Assembly (NCBI RefSeq): GCF_013280595.1
Contig: NZ_JAAATY010000021.1
Location: 62,001-126,000 of the forward strand
DNA from: Kibdelosporangium persicum
GTDB lineage: Bacteria; Actinomycetota; Actinomycetes; Mycobacteriales; Pseudonocardiaceae
Direction of reading: 5' to 3'
Length of the DNA stretch: 64,000 nucleotides
Each line of letters opens with the position of its first letter. The stretch's first letter is position 1. The notes under the pieces were generated by a model. That model worked only from the letters and a program-made list of their open reading frames with translations, did no database searches and was not told the origin of the DNA. Below, piece after piece: positions 51,430 to 59,942 of the stretch. The translations under genes were made by a program, and so were the position numbers.

Positions 51430-51728
51430 CAGAGCGTGACCCATCGCTCGTCCGGCAGGAAGATCCGCTCCCGGACACCCGGATCACACGCCACGAGACC
51501 AGCGTCCGGCAGTTCGTAGACCAGGTCGAGCGCGCCGAGCACCGGCACACCGTCGATGTCCTTGCCTTGCAGAGCGGTATCGTCGTCCAGGAAGCCGACC
51601 GGAATCCAGGCGTGCGGCCGTTGCCGGACTGCCGCCAGAGCTGCTTTCGCGCGCTCGCCCGCACCTAGCAGGAGTATGGGAGCCACGCCTGCATCATCGT
51701 TGCGAGACCGGGGTTTCTTACCGTTCAT
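51429..51728 (-). CDS. Stand-alone PglD/NeuD N-terminal-like Rossmann protein
   Basis: The 99-residue protein begins MNGKKPRSRNDDAGVAPILLLGAGERAKAA, then has WIPVGFLDDDTALQGKDIDGVPVLGALDLVYELP. This matches the N-terminal domain of PglD/NeuD acetyltransferases or of CapD-type epimerases, with a glycine-rich LLLGAGERA loop for nucleotide-sugar or CoA contact. The C-terminal hexapeptide domain is missing; the frame ends normally and overlaps its neighbours exactly (ATGA and TGATG). It may be a genuine small protein rather than a fragment. Confidence 0.75.
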   Translation of the reverse strand: MNGKKPRSRNDDAGVAPILLLGAGERAKAALAAVRQRPHAWIPVGFLDDDTALQGKDIDGVPVLGALDLVYELPDAGLVACDPGVRERIFLPDERWVTL

Positions 51729-52867
51729 GGGACCAGACCGGCCAGACGGGTGAACGTGTCGGCCCGGGCGGCCCAGGAATGCCGTGCCGCGACGGAACGT
51801 CGTTGCCCGGTCACGGCCGGCGACGCCTCGTCGATCGCGGCTTTCACCACCGCGTCGGCGAATCCCCGCGGGTCGCCGCCGATCTGGATGCCGTCCGTTT
51901 CCTCGGCCAAGCGTTTGCTCGCGGGCAGGTCGGTGCTCACCACGGGCAGTCCCGCCGCGAGGTACTCCAAGGTCTTGAGCGGGATGGACGCCCGGTTGAA
52001 CGCACTGTCCGCATAGGGCGTGAGGCCGACGTCGATCCGCGCGAACCACTGCGGCAGTTCCTCGAACGGCACCGCGCCGACATGGTGGACGTTCGGCCGT
52101 CGCAGCAAACCGTCCGACCGGCCGGGTTCCCAGCCGGGCTCACGCGGGCCGACCAGCAACAGGCCGAGACCGGTCTCCGCGACCGCCTCCAGCAACGAGA
52201 TGTCGATCCGATCGCTCAACTGGCCGATCACCCCGGCGATCCTGGCCGGGAACCCGTCCGGCACCGGCCCGGGTTCCACGTCCCCCTGATACGCCCGCGG
52301 ATCGCACCCGTTGGGGAAGACCACGGGATGTGCCCCGAGTTCCTGCCAGCGTTCCGCGAGCTCCGGTCCGACGGCGAGCACCAGATCCGCGCGGACGATG
52401 GCCTCCCGCTCCTCGCGCAGCACGAAATGCGCGTCCTGGTTCATCAGTGACGCCCCGGCGACCCAGTCGTCCGTGCCGTACAACACGTCCACGCAACGAT
52501 CCCCCCACCTGCCGAGAAGATCATGTTGCGTGCACGCGACGAACACGTCCGGCCTGCGCCGGGCCCGGCGCAGCGCCCAGCCGATCTGTGCCCGGACCAT
52601 CGGCCACGTCAGTGACCTGACGCCCGGCCGGGTCCAGCCAGGCGGACCGACCGGAGTGAGGCGGGCGATCCCTAACCGGAGCGGCCGCAGCAGCGGCCGC
52701 CACACTGGGCCTGACTCGCCCCGGAACCGCGCCGGTGTCACCGGGGACACCGGCGGGTCCACCCACAGCACGTCGGCGTGCCGGGTCAGGGCCTCGGCGA
52801 GTTGCCGTTCCGAGCCCTTGACCCCGTCCCACGTCACTCCCGACGCGACGACTACCAGTGGTCTCAT
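51725..52867 (-). CDS. Family 1/4 glycosyltransferase
   Basis: This GT-B enzyme of 380 residues starts MRPLVVVASGVTWDGVKGSERQLAEAL. It has VFVACTQHDLLGRWGD, YGTDDWVAG, IVRADLVLAVGPELAERW, VVFPNGCDPRAYQG, and donor-domain blocks AGVIGQLSDRIDISLL and PYADSAFNRASIPLKTLEYLAAGLPVVSTD. The sugar is unknown. It overlaps the DUF4082 protein stop and the small Rossmann gene by 4 nt each, so all four leftward genes from 56958 to 50194 appear translationally coupled. Confidence 0.88.
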   Translation of the reverse strand: MRPLVVVASGVTWDGVKGSERQLAEALTRHADVLWVDPPVSPVTPARFRGESGPVWRPLLRPLRLGIARLTPVGPPGWTRPGVRSLTWPMVRAQIGWALRRARRRPDVFVACTQHDLLGRWGDRCVDVLYGTDDWVAGASLMNQDAHFVLREEREAIVRADLVLAVGPELAERWQELGAHPVVFPNGCDPRAYQGDVEPGPVPDGFPARIAGVIGQLSDRIDISLLEAVAETGLGLLLVGPREPGWEPGRSDGLLRRPNVHHVGAVPFEELPQWFARIDVGLTPYADSAFNRASIPLKTLEYLAAGLPVVSTDLPASKRLAEETDGIQIGGDPRGFADAVVKAAIDEASPAVTGQRRSVAARHSWAARADTFTRLAGLVP

Positions 52868-55800
52868 GGTGTGAAGATCACGTCCACCCAGTAGTTGCCG
52901 CCCTGGAACGTCGACGTCGGGAAGCCCGGCCCGACCTTGTAGACGCCGTTGGCGTTGCCCGGCCCGGACAGTGGTGCGCTCAGCGGGTTGCTGGTCACCG
53001 CGGTCCGGTTGAAGTACCCGTTGTCCGCCGCGTACCGGCCGTTCGGCGCGGTGTACGAGGCGATGTAGGTCTGGTTGGCCTGGACAGGCACCGGTGTGGC
53101 GAACATCAGCGTCTGCCAGCCCGTTGCCGTCTCGTTGACGAACGTACCCGTGGCGAGTTGCTCGCCGCCGGCCGTCCACAGTGAACCGGTGTGCGTGCCG
53201 GTGTTGCCCGTTCCCTTGTAGAACTTCACGCCGGTGACGAAGCCGTTCGCCGAGGTGGTGAACCTGACACCGAGCTCGTAGTTGCCTGAGTCGTTGGCTG
53301 CCGTGACCGTCGGAACGGTCGCGTCGCTGAACAGGCCGCACGGGCATGTCTGCGTGAGTGTCGTGGTGAACGACCATGTCGTGGCGTTCGTCATGATGTT
53401 GCCGTTCACGTCAGCGATCTTGACGCTGCCCGTGTACGTCGCACCGGCCGTCAGGCGTGCCGCCGGGGTCCAGGAAACCGTCATCTGGTCCGCGGACAAC
53501 AAAAGCGTGCCGTTCAGTTTGGCACCACCGGAGTCGGCCACCGTGAACTGTGCGGTCGACAGGTCCACCGGCTCGCTGAACGTGGCACTGAGCGGAGCTG
53601 TCAACGACACACCCGCGCCTGCGTTCGGCGGGTTCGTGCTGGTGACGGACGGTGGCGTGCTGTCGCCGTTGGCACCGGCCTGCCAGATCACGTCGACCCA
53701 GTAGTTGGTGTTGCCGTACGAGTTCGTCGGGAACCCTCCGCCGGTCCCGTATCGGTACACACCGTTGCTGCCGTCGACACCGCTCGGCAACGCGTGCATC
53801 GGGCCGTAGTCGGCGCCCACGCCGTTGAAGAACCCGTTTGTACCGGAGTAACGGCCATTGGGCGCGTAGTAGGAGACGACATACGTCGTTCCGGATTGGA
53901 CACTCACCGGCGAGCTGAACAGCAGCGTCTGCCAGCCGCCGCCCGACTCGTTGGTGAACGTGCCGGTGGCCACTCGATCGCCGTCTCTTGTCCACAGTGA
54001 ACCAGTGTGCGTCCCGGTGTTGCCGGGTCCCTTGTAGAAGCGGACGCCGTGCACGGTCCCCCGGCTGTCGAACCGGACCTTGACGCCCAGTTCCACCGCG
54101 GCTGGATCGTTCACCGCGGCGACCGCCGGGGTGGCGAAGTCGTCCCAGATCGTGCACGGACATGTCGCCGGACGCGGGTTTCCTGTCGTGAACGACCAGG
54201 TGTACGGCGGATTCGCGATCGAGTTACCCGCGTTGTCGGTCGCACGGACCTGCGCGGTGTACGTCGTCCCGGCCACCAGCTGTTGGCTTGGTGTGAACGT
54301 TGCCGTCTTGCCGTCGCCGGACAGGGCGTACGTGCCGGACACCATCCCGTTTGGACCACTCAAGGCGAACTGCAGCGACGCCGGGGCGATCGGCTCGTCG
54401 AAACTGATCGTCGGTTTCGCGTTCAGCGCCACGCTACCGCCGTTGGTGACCGGGTTGGTCGACGCCACCAGGGGTGCACGGGTGTCCGGCCCGGGGTCGT
54501 AGCCGTAGACGACGTCGACCCAGTAGTTCGCGTTCTGGTAGCTGCGGTTCGGGAAGCCGGACGCGCCGACCTTGAACACACCGTTCGGGTTCGTGGCCGT
54601 GCCTTGCGGAGCCGTCAACGGTTCCAGGCCGGTCGCCGAGTTCGTGAAGTAGTTCGCGTCGGCCGCGTAATGACCCGTGCTGGTGTGGTACGAGGCGATG
54701 TACGTGGTGTTGGCGGTGATCGGCACCGACTCCGGGAAGGTCAGCGTCTGCCAGCCCAGCGCCGTCTCGTTGAGGAACGTACCGGTCGCCATCAGCGTGC
54801 CGTCGGTCCTCCACAGTGACCCGGTGTGGGTGCCGGTGTTGCCGGTCCCCTTGAAGAACCGGACACCGCGGACGTAACCGTCGGACGACGCCTGGAACTT
54901 CACACCGAGTTCGAGCGCGGCCCCGTCACCGGAGTCGGGTGTCGCGGGCACCGCGTTGTCCGGCCAGATACTGCACGGACAGGAGCGCGGGTTCACCGTG
55001 ACCGACTGGGTGAACTCGCCGGACAGGTTCGCCGAGTCGTCGACAGCACGGACCTTGAGCGTGGCCGGACCGGACTTCGACGGCGTGTACGTGTAGTTCC
55101 ATGTGGACGCTCCGGCCTGCCAGTTCGCCGCGTGCCAGGACGTTCCGTCCACCGAGACCTCGACTCCGGCGGGCTTGCCACCGACGTCGAGGACCGTGCC
55201 GGAGAACGTGTACCCGGAACCGACAACCGGCGACGGAGTCGTTCCAATGGTGACTGTGGGCGCGATCGTGTCCGTTGTCATCGTCGCCGGCGTGATGTCA
55301 CGCGGTGTCCTCGGCTGGACGTCGTCCATGTCCGCCAGGAGGTTCGCCGTCGCCTGCTGAATCCGCGGATCGGCCGTGTCGCCGTGGTTGCGGATGTGCT
55401 TGTTGTCCAGGCCCCACGACCACTGCACGGAGCCGGCGGCGAAGACGAGCGCGCCACTGGGCTGGTGTTTGTAGAGCGTCAGCGCGTGCGTCTTCGTTCC
55501 GGGGGCGTAGACGTCACCCTCGTTCTGCAGAACGTAGTTCCCGTCCGACATCTCCACGGTGGTACGAGACAGCTGCGCCACACCCGGAGGCTGGAAGCTG
55601 TTCTCCTCAACGGTGTCCCACTCGTACCCGAGCGTGCCGGGCTTGAAGACGTACGCCTCGGTCAGCTGGGTGCCCATGGTCGGGGTGTTGCGCCACAGCC
55701 GCTGCTGCCGGTTGCCCGGCGGGACGACCAACTGGTCCCAGCGCTCGCCGTTGACCGTGAAAATCTGGCCCAGCAGCGCGTTCTCCGGCCTGTTGCCGTC

Positions 55801-56958
55801 CTTCGGCGGGCTCTTGCGGCCGTCCCGCCAGGTCCCGGTCCACTCGGTCGGGTGCGGGTCGACCTGGCCGGGCTTGGTCTCCTTGTAGCAGACCAGGGTC
55901 CGCCAGTCGGTCGCCGGACCGGCCTGGCTCGGTTCCCAGCGGGTCTTCCAGAAGATCTCGTTGCCGGTCATGAAGGCCATGTTCACGCCGGCGTCCCTGG
56001 CGTCCTCCACGGCCGCGCGCTGTTCGTTCGACCAGTACTCGTCGTGCCCGACCGGCATGTAGACCTTGTGGTTCCTCAGCAGGTGCCCGCGACGCGACAT
56101 GTCCACGTTGGTGGTGTAACTGACGTCGTAGCCGTTCTTCTCCAGCCAGCGCAGCATCGGGTACTCGGCGTTGAAGAAGAAGTTCTCCTGCTCGCCACCG
56201 ATGATCGGCCGGTTGTAGCTGACCTTGTACGCCGAGCCGCCGTTGCCCTGCGCGGTCCCGGTGTAGAAGCTGTTGCCCCTGAGGGTCCCGGTCTGCGGAT
56301 CGCGGTTGCCGAACGTGTTGTACGCCTGCCAGGTGGCGTCGGCGGTCTGGAAGAGGATGTCCGAGTGACTGGCGTCGTCGCGCACGATGAAAACGATGTC
56401 GCTCTCTCCGATGACACCATTTCCGTAGTCACGTCTGAGCACGGTGTAGTAAATTCCGGAAACCGATTCGGCCGGCACGGTCCACGTCATCGAGGTGGAC
56501 CAGTTCCCGCAGTCCACAATTCCGGTGTCCTGCGCGGCGGTCGCCGGATTGTCCTCGAAGCAGTCCGGCTGGACGACCGAATTCTCCACCTGCTGGTTGT
56601 CCACGATCTTGCGGGCACCGGCACCGCCGTAGTACCCCAGCCGGTAAATGTCGAACCAGAACCGCGGCGCATCGGTCCTGACCTTGAAACCGACCGTCTC
56701 ACCGGGCAGGTAGCTGATGTTGTCGGTGAAGCCCGCGATGGTGTCGTCGATCGCGCTGATCATCCAGTTGTCGCCGGTGTTCGGCGCCAGGGTGTTCTCG
56801 CAGGCCACCGGGTTCGCGGGCAGGGCACACGGCGGCGCGGGGGTCTCGGCGGCACCGGCGCCGGGCAGCACGCCGAGCACCGTCACGTTGGCCGCGAGCA
56901 CCGCGGCACCGGCGAAGTGAGCAATTTTTCGTCGCGATCGTCTGAATACCGAACGCAT
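52864..56958 (-). CDS. Large secreted protein: N,N-dimethylformamidase beta-like domain plus three DUF4082 modules
   Basis: The 1364-residue protein has a signal peptide (residues 1-37, ending GAGAA). A region of about 500 residues follows that resembles the N,N-dimethylformamidase beta subunit C-terminal family (RLGYYGGAGARKI, VYMPVGHDEYWSNEQRAAVEDARDAG, MTGNEIFWKTRWE), then an Ig-like domain. Next are three DUF4082 modules, each starting with a CPC motif (residues 660, 933, 1205), separated by Ig-like (Big_5) domains. The repeat period is 272-273 residues, with strongly conserved GTGNTGTHTGSLW and NYWVDV. It is probably secreted and may bind or modify the polysaccharide; the activity of the first domain is unknown. 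The ATG at 56958 has GGCGGAAC upstream. Confidence 0.87.
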   Translation of the reverse strand: MRSVFRRSRRKIAHFAGAAVLAANVTVLGVLPGAGAAETPAPPCALPANPVACENTLAPNTGDNWMISAIDDTIAGFTDNISYLPGETVGFKVRTDAPRFWFDIYRLGYYGGAGARKIVDNQQVENSVVQPDCFEDNPATAAQDTGIVDCGNWSTSMTWTVPAESVSGIYYTVLRRDYGNGVIGESDIVFIVRDDASHSDILFQTADATWQAYNTFGNRDPQTGTLRGNSFYTGTAQGNGGSAYKVSYNRPIIGGEQENFFFNAEYPMLRWLEKNGYDVSYTTNVDMSRRGHLLRNHKVYMPVGHDEYWSNEQRAAVEDARDAGVNMAFMTGNEIFWKTRWEPSQAGPATDWRTLVCYKETKPGQVDPHPTEWTGTWRDGRKSPPKDGNRPENALLGQIFTVNGERWDQLVVPPGNRQQRLWRNTPTMGTQLTEAYVFKPGTLGYEWDTVEENSFQPPGVAQLSRTTVEMSDGNYVLQNEGDVYAPGTKTHALTLYKHQPSGALVFAAGSVQWSWGLDNKHIRNHGDTADPRIQQATANLLADMDDVQPRTPRDITPATMTTDTIAPTVTIGTTPSPVVGSGYTFSGTVLDVGGKPAGVEVSVDGTSWHAANWQAGASTWNYTYTPSKSGPATLKVRAVDDSANLSGEFTQSVTVNPRSCPCSIWPDNAVPATPDSGDGAALELGVKFQASSDGYVRGVRFFKGTGNTGTHTGSLWRTDGTLMATGTFLNETALGWQTLTFPESVPITANTTYIASYHTSTGHYAADANYFTNSATGLEPLTAPQGTATNPNGVFKVGASGFPNRSYQNANYWVDVVYGYDPGPDTRAPLVASTNPVTNGGSVALNAKPTISFDEPIAPASLQFALSGPNGMVSGTYALSGDGKTATFTPSQQLVAGTTYTAQVRATDNAGNSIANPPYTWSFTTGNPRPATCPCTIWDDFATPAVAAVNDPAAVELGVKVRFDSRGTVHGVRFYKGPGNTGTHTGSLWTRDGDRVATGTFTNESGGGWQTLLFSSPVSVQSGTTYVVSYYAPNGRYSGTNGFFNGVGADYGPMHALPSGVDGSNGVYRYGTGGGFPTNSYGNTNYWVDVIWQAGANGDSTPPSVTSTNPPNAGAGVSLTAPLSATFSEPVDLSTAQFTVADSGGAKLNGTLLLSADQMTVSWTPAARLTAGATYTGSVKIADVNGNIMTNATTWSFTTTLTQTCPCGLFSDATVPTVTAANDSGNYELGVRFTTSANGFVTGVKFYKGTGNTGTHTGSLWTAGGEQLATGTFVNETATGWQTLMFATPVPVQANQTYIASYTAPNGRYAADNGYFNRTAVTSNPLSAPLSGPGNANGVYKVGPGFPTSTFQGGNYWVDVIFTP

Positions 56959-57096
56959 TGTTCCGCCTTCCAGCCCACACCTCTGCACCCCTGCCATCGC
57001 TGGAAAAATCGGCTGCCCGGCAGGTGACGTTACGACTTTCGGGGGAGACCGCCCGGCAGGGAGGTCAAGATTCCGTCACGCCGCGTTCACAGGAAT

Positions 57097-57128
57097 CTCG
57101 TGGATTCACCGAATGGCGAACCCACGAG
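57097..57128 (-). terminator. Hairpin after the secreted DUF11-like gene
   Basis: CTCGTGGATTC (57097-57107) and GAACCCACGAG (57118-57128) pair with one mismatch around a 10-nt loop, 22 bp past the stop at 57151. It may terminate that gene or attenuate transcription into the large protein gene. Confidence 0.5.
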
Positions 57129-57150
57129 TTTCTTTCCACCGCGGCCGGGG

Positions 57151-58008
57151 TCAGCCACAGCTGACCAGCAGCGGCGTCAGCACCTTGCACGTGGCCGACG
57201 CCGAATCGTTGGCACTGTTGGGATCATTCGGGCTTGACGCCGTTCTCGTCGCCGAGAACTGGTACGGCAGTCCGATGTGGAGCAGTCCGAGCGGGACGGA
57301 GAACGTGGCCGTCGCACTCGCGCCGGGCGCGAGCTCGCCGTACGCGCAGACCGGCACCGAGCCGCCGGTGCACCCGGGGCCCGCGTTCGCCGTCAGGCCG
57401 GGCGTGAGCCCGCCCCGGACTTCGGCGGAACGCAGCTTGCCGGGCCCCTTGTTGGTGATCCGCACGGCCACGTCGATCTTCGGCACCAGCAGGCTCTGCT
57501 TGGTCGTCGCGGTGATCCCGACCGCGACGTCGGCCTGGGTGAACACGGTCAGCGTCGCGAAGCCGACCGGGAAGATCCCGTAGTTGCGGCCGAACAGCTG
57601 GGCCTGCAACGTGTGCGTGGCGTCGGCCGCGTTCTGCTTGACACGCAGGGTGAACGTGGCGGTCGCCGGCTGGAAGCCGCTCAGCGCCTCGGCGAGCACC
57701 GCCTGGTATCCGACCGGTCCGCTCGGTCCGTCCACAGTGGTGCATGACGCGACACCGGCACCGGCGCAGCCGATCAACTCGGCGTAGTCGGTGAGGTTCG
57801 TCGGCGTGCTGAGCACCCGGATGGTCGGGTTGAGAATGCTGAACGAGTGGATGTTGTGCACGGTTTCGGTGACCGTGAACGTGTCACCCGGTTGCACTTC
57901 GTTCGGCGACACGGTCGCCTCCACCTCGGCGGGTTCGGCGAAGGCCGGTGTCGCCGCACACAGCCCGGCGACCACCGCGAACACGAGCAGAACGGGCCTG
58001 ATCCTCAT
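57151..58008 (-). CDS. Secreted DUF11-like protein of unknown function
   Basis: The 285-residue protein starts MRIRPVLLVFAVVAGLCAATPAFA, a clear signal peptide cleaved after AFA. Two Ig-like (DUF11/CARDB-like) halves follow: VEATVSPNEVQPGDTFTVTETVHN and VDVAVRITNKGPGKLRSAEVRGGL. Paired cysteines (CAGAGVASC, GCTGGSVPVC) suggest disulfides outside the cell. No enzymatic motif is seen. It starts 13 bp past the glycosylphosphotransferase gene and is likely in its transcript. Confidence 0.75.
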   Translation of the reverse strand: MRIRPVLLVFAVVAGLCAATPAFAEPAEVEATVSPNEVQPGDTFTVTETVHNIHSFSILNPTIRVLSTPTNLTDYAELIGCAGAGVASCTTVDGPSGPVGYQAVLAEALSGFQPATATFTLRVKQNAADATHTLQAQLFGRNYGIFPVGFATLTVFTQADVAVGITATTKQSLLVPKIDVAVRITNKGPGKLRSAEVRGGLTPGLTANAGPGCTGGSVPVCAYGELAPGASATATFSVPLGLLHIGLPYQFSATRTASSPNDPNSANDSASATCKVLTPLLVSCG

Positions 58009-58021
58009 CGGTGAGTTCCCA

Positions 58022-59521
58022 TCAGTAGGCCCCCTGCCCGGTAACCACGGCTCGCACTGTCTTCCACAGGATCACCGCGTCGAGGGTGAGCGACCAGTCC
58101 TCCACATACCGCAGGTCCAGCCGGACCGACTCCTCCCACGGCAGGTCGCTCCGGCCGCTGACCTGCCACAGGCCGGTCATGCCCGGCTTGACCAGCAGCC
58201 TGCGCCGCATGTCGGGGCCGTACTTCTCGGTCTCCTCCGGCAACGGCGGCCGGGGCCCGACCAACGACATCGACCCGGTGAGCACGTTGAACAGTTGCGG
58301 CAGCTCGTCCAGTGAGTACCGCCGCAGCACCGCGCCGACCCTGGTGACCCTGGGGTCCTTGCGCATCTTGAACAGCGGCCCGGCCCCTTGGTTCGGCAGA
58401 CCGCCGCGCAGCGCGTGCGCGTTGCGCACCATCGTCCGGAACTTGATCATCATGAACGTCCGGCCGTCCTTGCCGACCCGGCGCTGCCGGTAGAACACCG
58501 CACCCCGGCTGCCGGTCACGATCAGCAGGCCGATCAGCAGGATCAGCGGGGAGAACAGGGTGAGCAGCAGGGCGGAGCCGACCCGGTCGACGATCTCCTT
58601 GACCAGGCGGCGCGCACCGCTGAAAACCGGCGCGCTGACGCGTAACAACGGCATGCCGAGCACCGCGCTGACGTGCAACCGCGGTCCGGCCACCTCCATC
58701 AGCACCGGCGCGACGACCATCTCGGCCTCGCTGCCCTCGAGGTTCCACGCCAGCTCCTGGAGCCTGCGCGGAGTCCAATATGGATCCGAGGCGATCGCGA
58801 CCACGCGATAACCACCGCGGCGCACGTGCTCGGCGAGATCCCTCAACCGTCCGACAACGGGAACGCCTTCGAGGTCGGCGTCGGTGTCGCCGCGGCCGTC
58901 GAACGTGCAGACGGCTTCCACCTTCCACCCGAGGTGTGGCGTCAGCTTCGTCCGCACGATCAGGTCACGCGCCGTTTCGGTGCTTCCCGCGACGAGCACG
59001 GGCAGCATGCACCGGCCCTCCTTGCGGGACTTGTGCAGGAACCGGCGCAGAAGATAGCGCTGGGGGAACGAAACCAGGGCGATCACGGGGATCGCCACGA
59101 AGACCCATAACCGGATGTTGGTGGAGTCGACCGCGAGGCCTCCGAGGGCGAGCACCACCGCCGCGGAGAACAACCCACGGCCGAGCCTGCCGAACTCGTC
59201 GGCGCCGTGCCCCAGGACGTTCGGGCTCCAGGCCCGGTTCATCAGCAGGGAACACAGGACGAGAGCCACGGTGGTCACGCCGAGCACGATCCACAGGTGC
59301 CGCCAGTTGTCCGCACCCCGTGCGCCGAACAGCAAACCCACCACGGTGACTGAGAACACAGTGGCGATGACGTCGCTGAGCACAACCGAACGGCGGTAGC
59401 GCGGCTCCCACGCCGCGATCGGAGCCTGACCGGGTTCGCCGATCGGCAGCACCGGCCGTGCCCTTTCCGGCGACAGGCGGCCGTGTACGCCATGGCGAGT
59501 CGGACTGACTTGCTCACCCAT
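58022..59521 (-). CDS. Exopolysaccharide polyprenyl glycosylphosphotransferase
   Basis: The 499-residue protein should start repeat-unit synthesis by transferring a sugar-1-phosphate to undecaprenyl phosphate. The N-terminal half has about four or five membrane helices and a CoA-binding-like/Rossmann region (MLPVLVAGSTETARDLIVR). The C-terminal catalytic part carries the WbaP-family blocks MMIKFRTM, YSLDELPQLFNVLTGSMSLVGPRPP and KPGMTGLWQVSGRSDLPW. It is the first gene of the leftward run towards the DUF4082 protein. Confidence 0.93.
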   Translation of the reverse strand: MGEQVSPTRHGVHGRLSPERARPVLPIGEPGQAPIAAWEPRYRRSVVLSDVIATVFSVTVVGLLFGARGADNWRHLWIVLGVTTVALVLCSLLMNRAWSPNVLGHGADEFGRLGRGLFSAAVVLALGGLAVDSTNIRLWVFVAIPVIALVSFPQRYLLRRFLHKSRKEGRCMLPVLVAGSTETARDLIVRTKLTPHLGWKVEAVCTFDGRGDTDADLEGVPVVGRLRDLAEHVRRGGYRVVAIASDPYWTPRRLQELAWNLEGSEAEMVVAPVLMEVAGPRLHVSAVLGMPLLRVSAPVFSGARRLVKEIVDRVGSALLLTLFSPLILLIGLLIVTGSRGAVFYRQRRVGKDGRTFMMIKFRTMVRNAHALRGGLPNQGAGPLFKMRKDPRVTRVGAVLRRYSLDELPQLFNVLTGSMSLVGPRPPLPEETEKYGPDMRRRLLVKPGMTGLWQVSGRSDLPWEESVRLDLRYVEDWSLTLDAVILWKTVRAVVTGQGAY

Positions 59522-59942
59522 CGTCTTGATCCCCCCGGTTATCGGGTTCGGGCAACGGCTTTCCGCACGGATGACCGGTGATCACCCGCCTCGTTCGGCG
59601 AAATCATTGGTAGCTAACAATCTGGTTGCCGGTGCTGCGGCGCGTCGGCAAACCATCAGTCGCTCGGGTAGTTCCAGCCGTTACGGGCGGCCTTAACCGG
59701 TTTTTCGGCGGCGTGGCACCACATCCGGTCGGTGAGTTGCCGACTGATCAACGAACCGGCCCGTGGATTCACCCGAACCGGACCGGAAAACGGGCAAATG
59801 GTCCTGCCATCCCCGGCACGGGGTAGGCCGAACGGGGCCTTGCCTCACCGCGGGTGCCGGGCGGAACACCGCGTGACGTCAGCAAATACGCCCGGCCAGG
59901 CGGGTGTCAAGCTGAGAATATTTACCTTTGTCATGTCGGCTG
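59522..59942. other. Promoter-containing gap upstream of the initiating transferase
   Basis: No gene is seen in these 421 bp between two leftward transcription units. The region is somewhat richer in A/T around 59600-59640 and 59920-59942 and must hold the promoter of the glycosylphosphotransferase operon. No clear -35/-10 or operator could be chosen, and I see no strong terminator for the upstream aminotransferase gene. Confidence 0.5.

Noticed and set aside
54826-57027. A 733-residue plus-strand frame opposite the large DUF4082 protein
   Set aside because: It mirrors a repetitive real gene, its translation is rich in Arg and Val without domains, and no ribosome-binding site or partner supports it.
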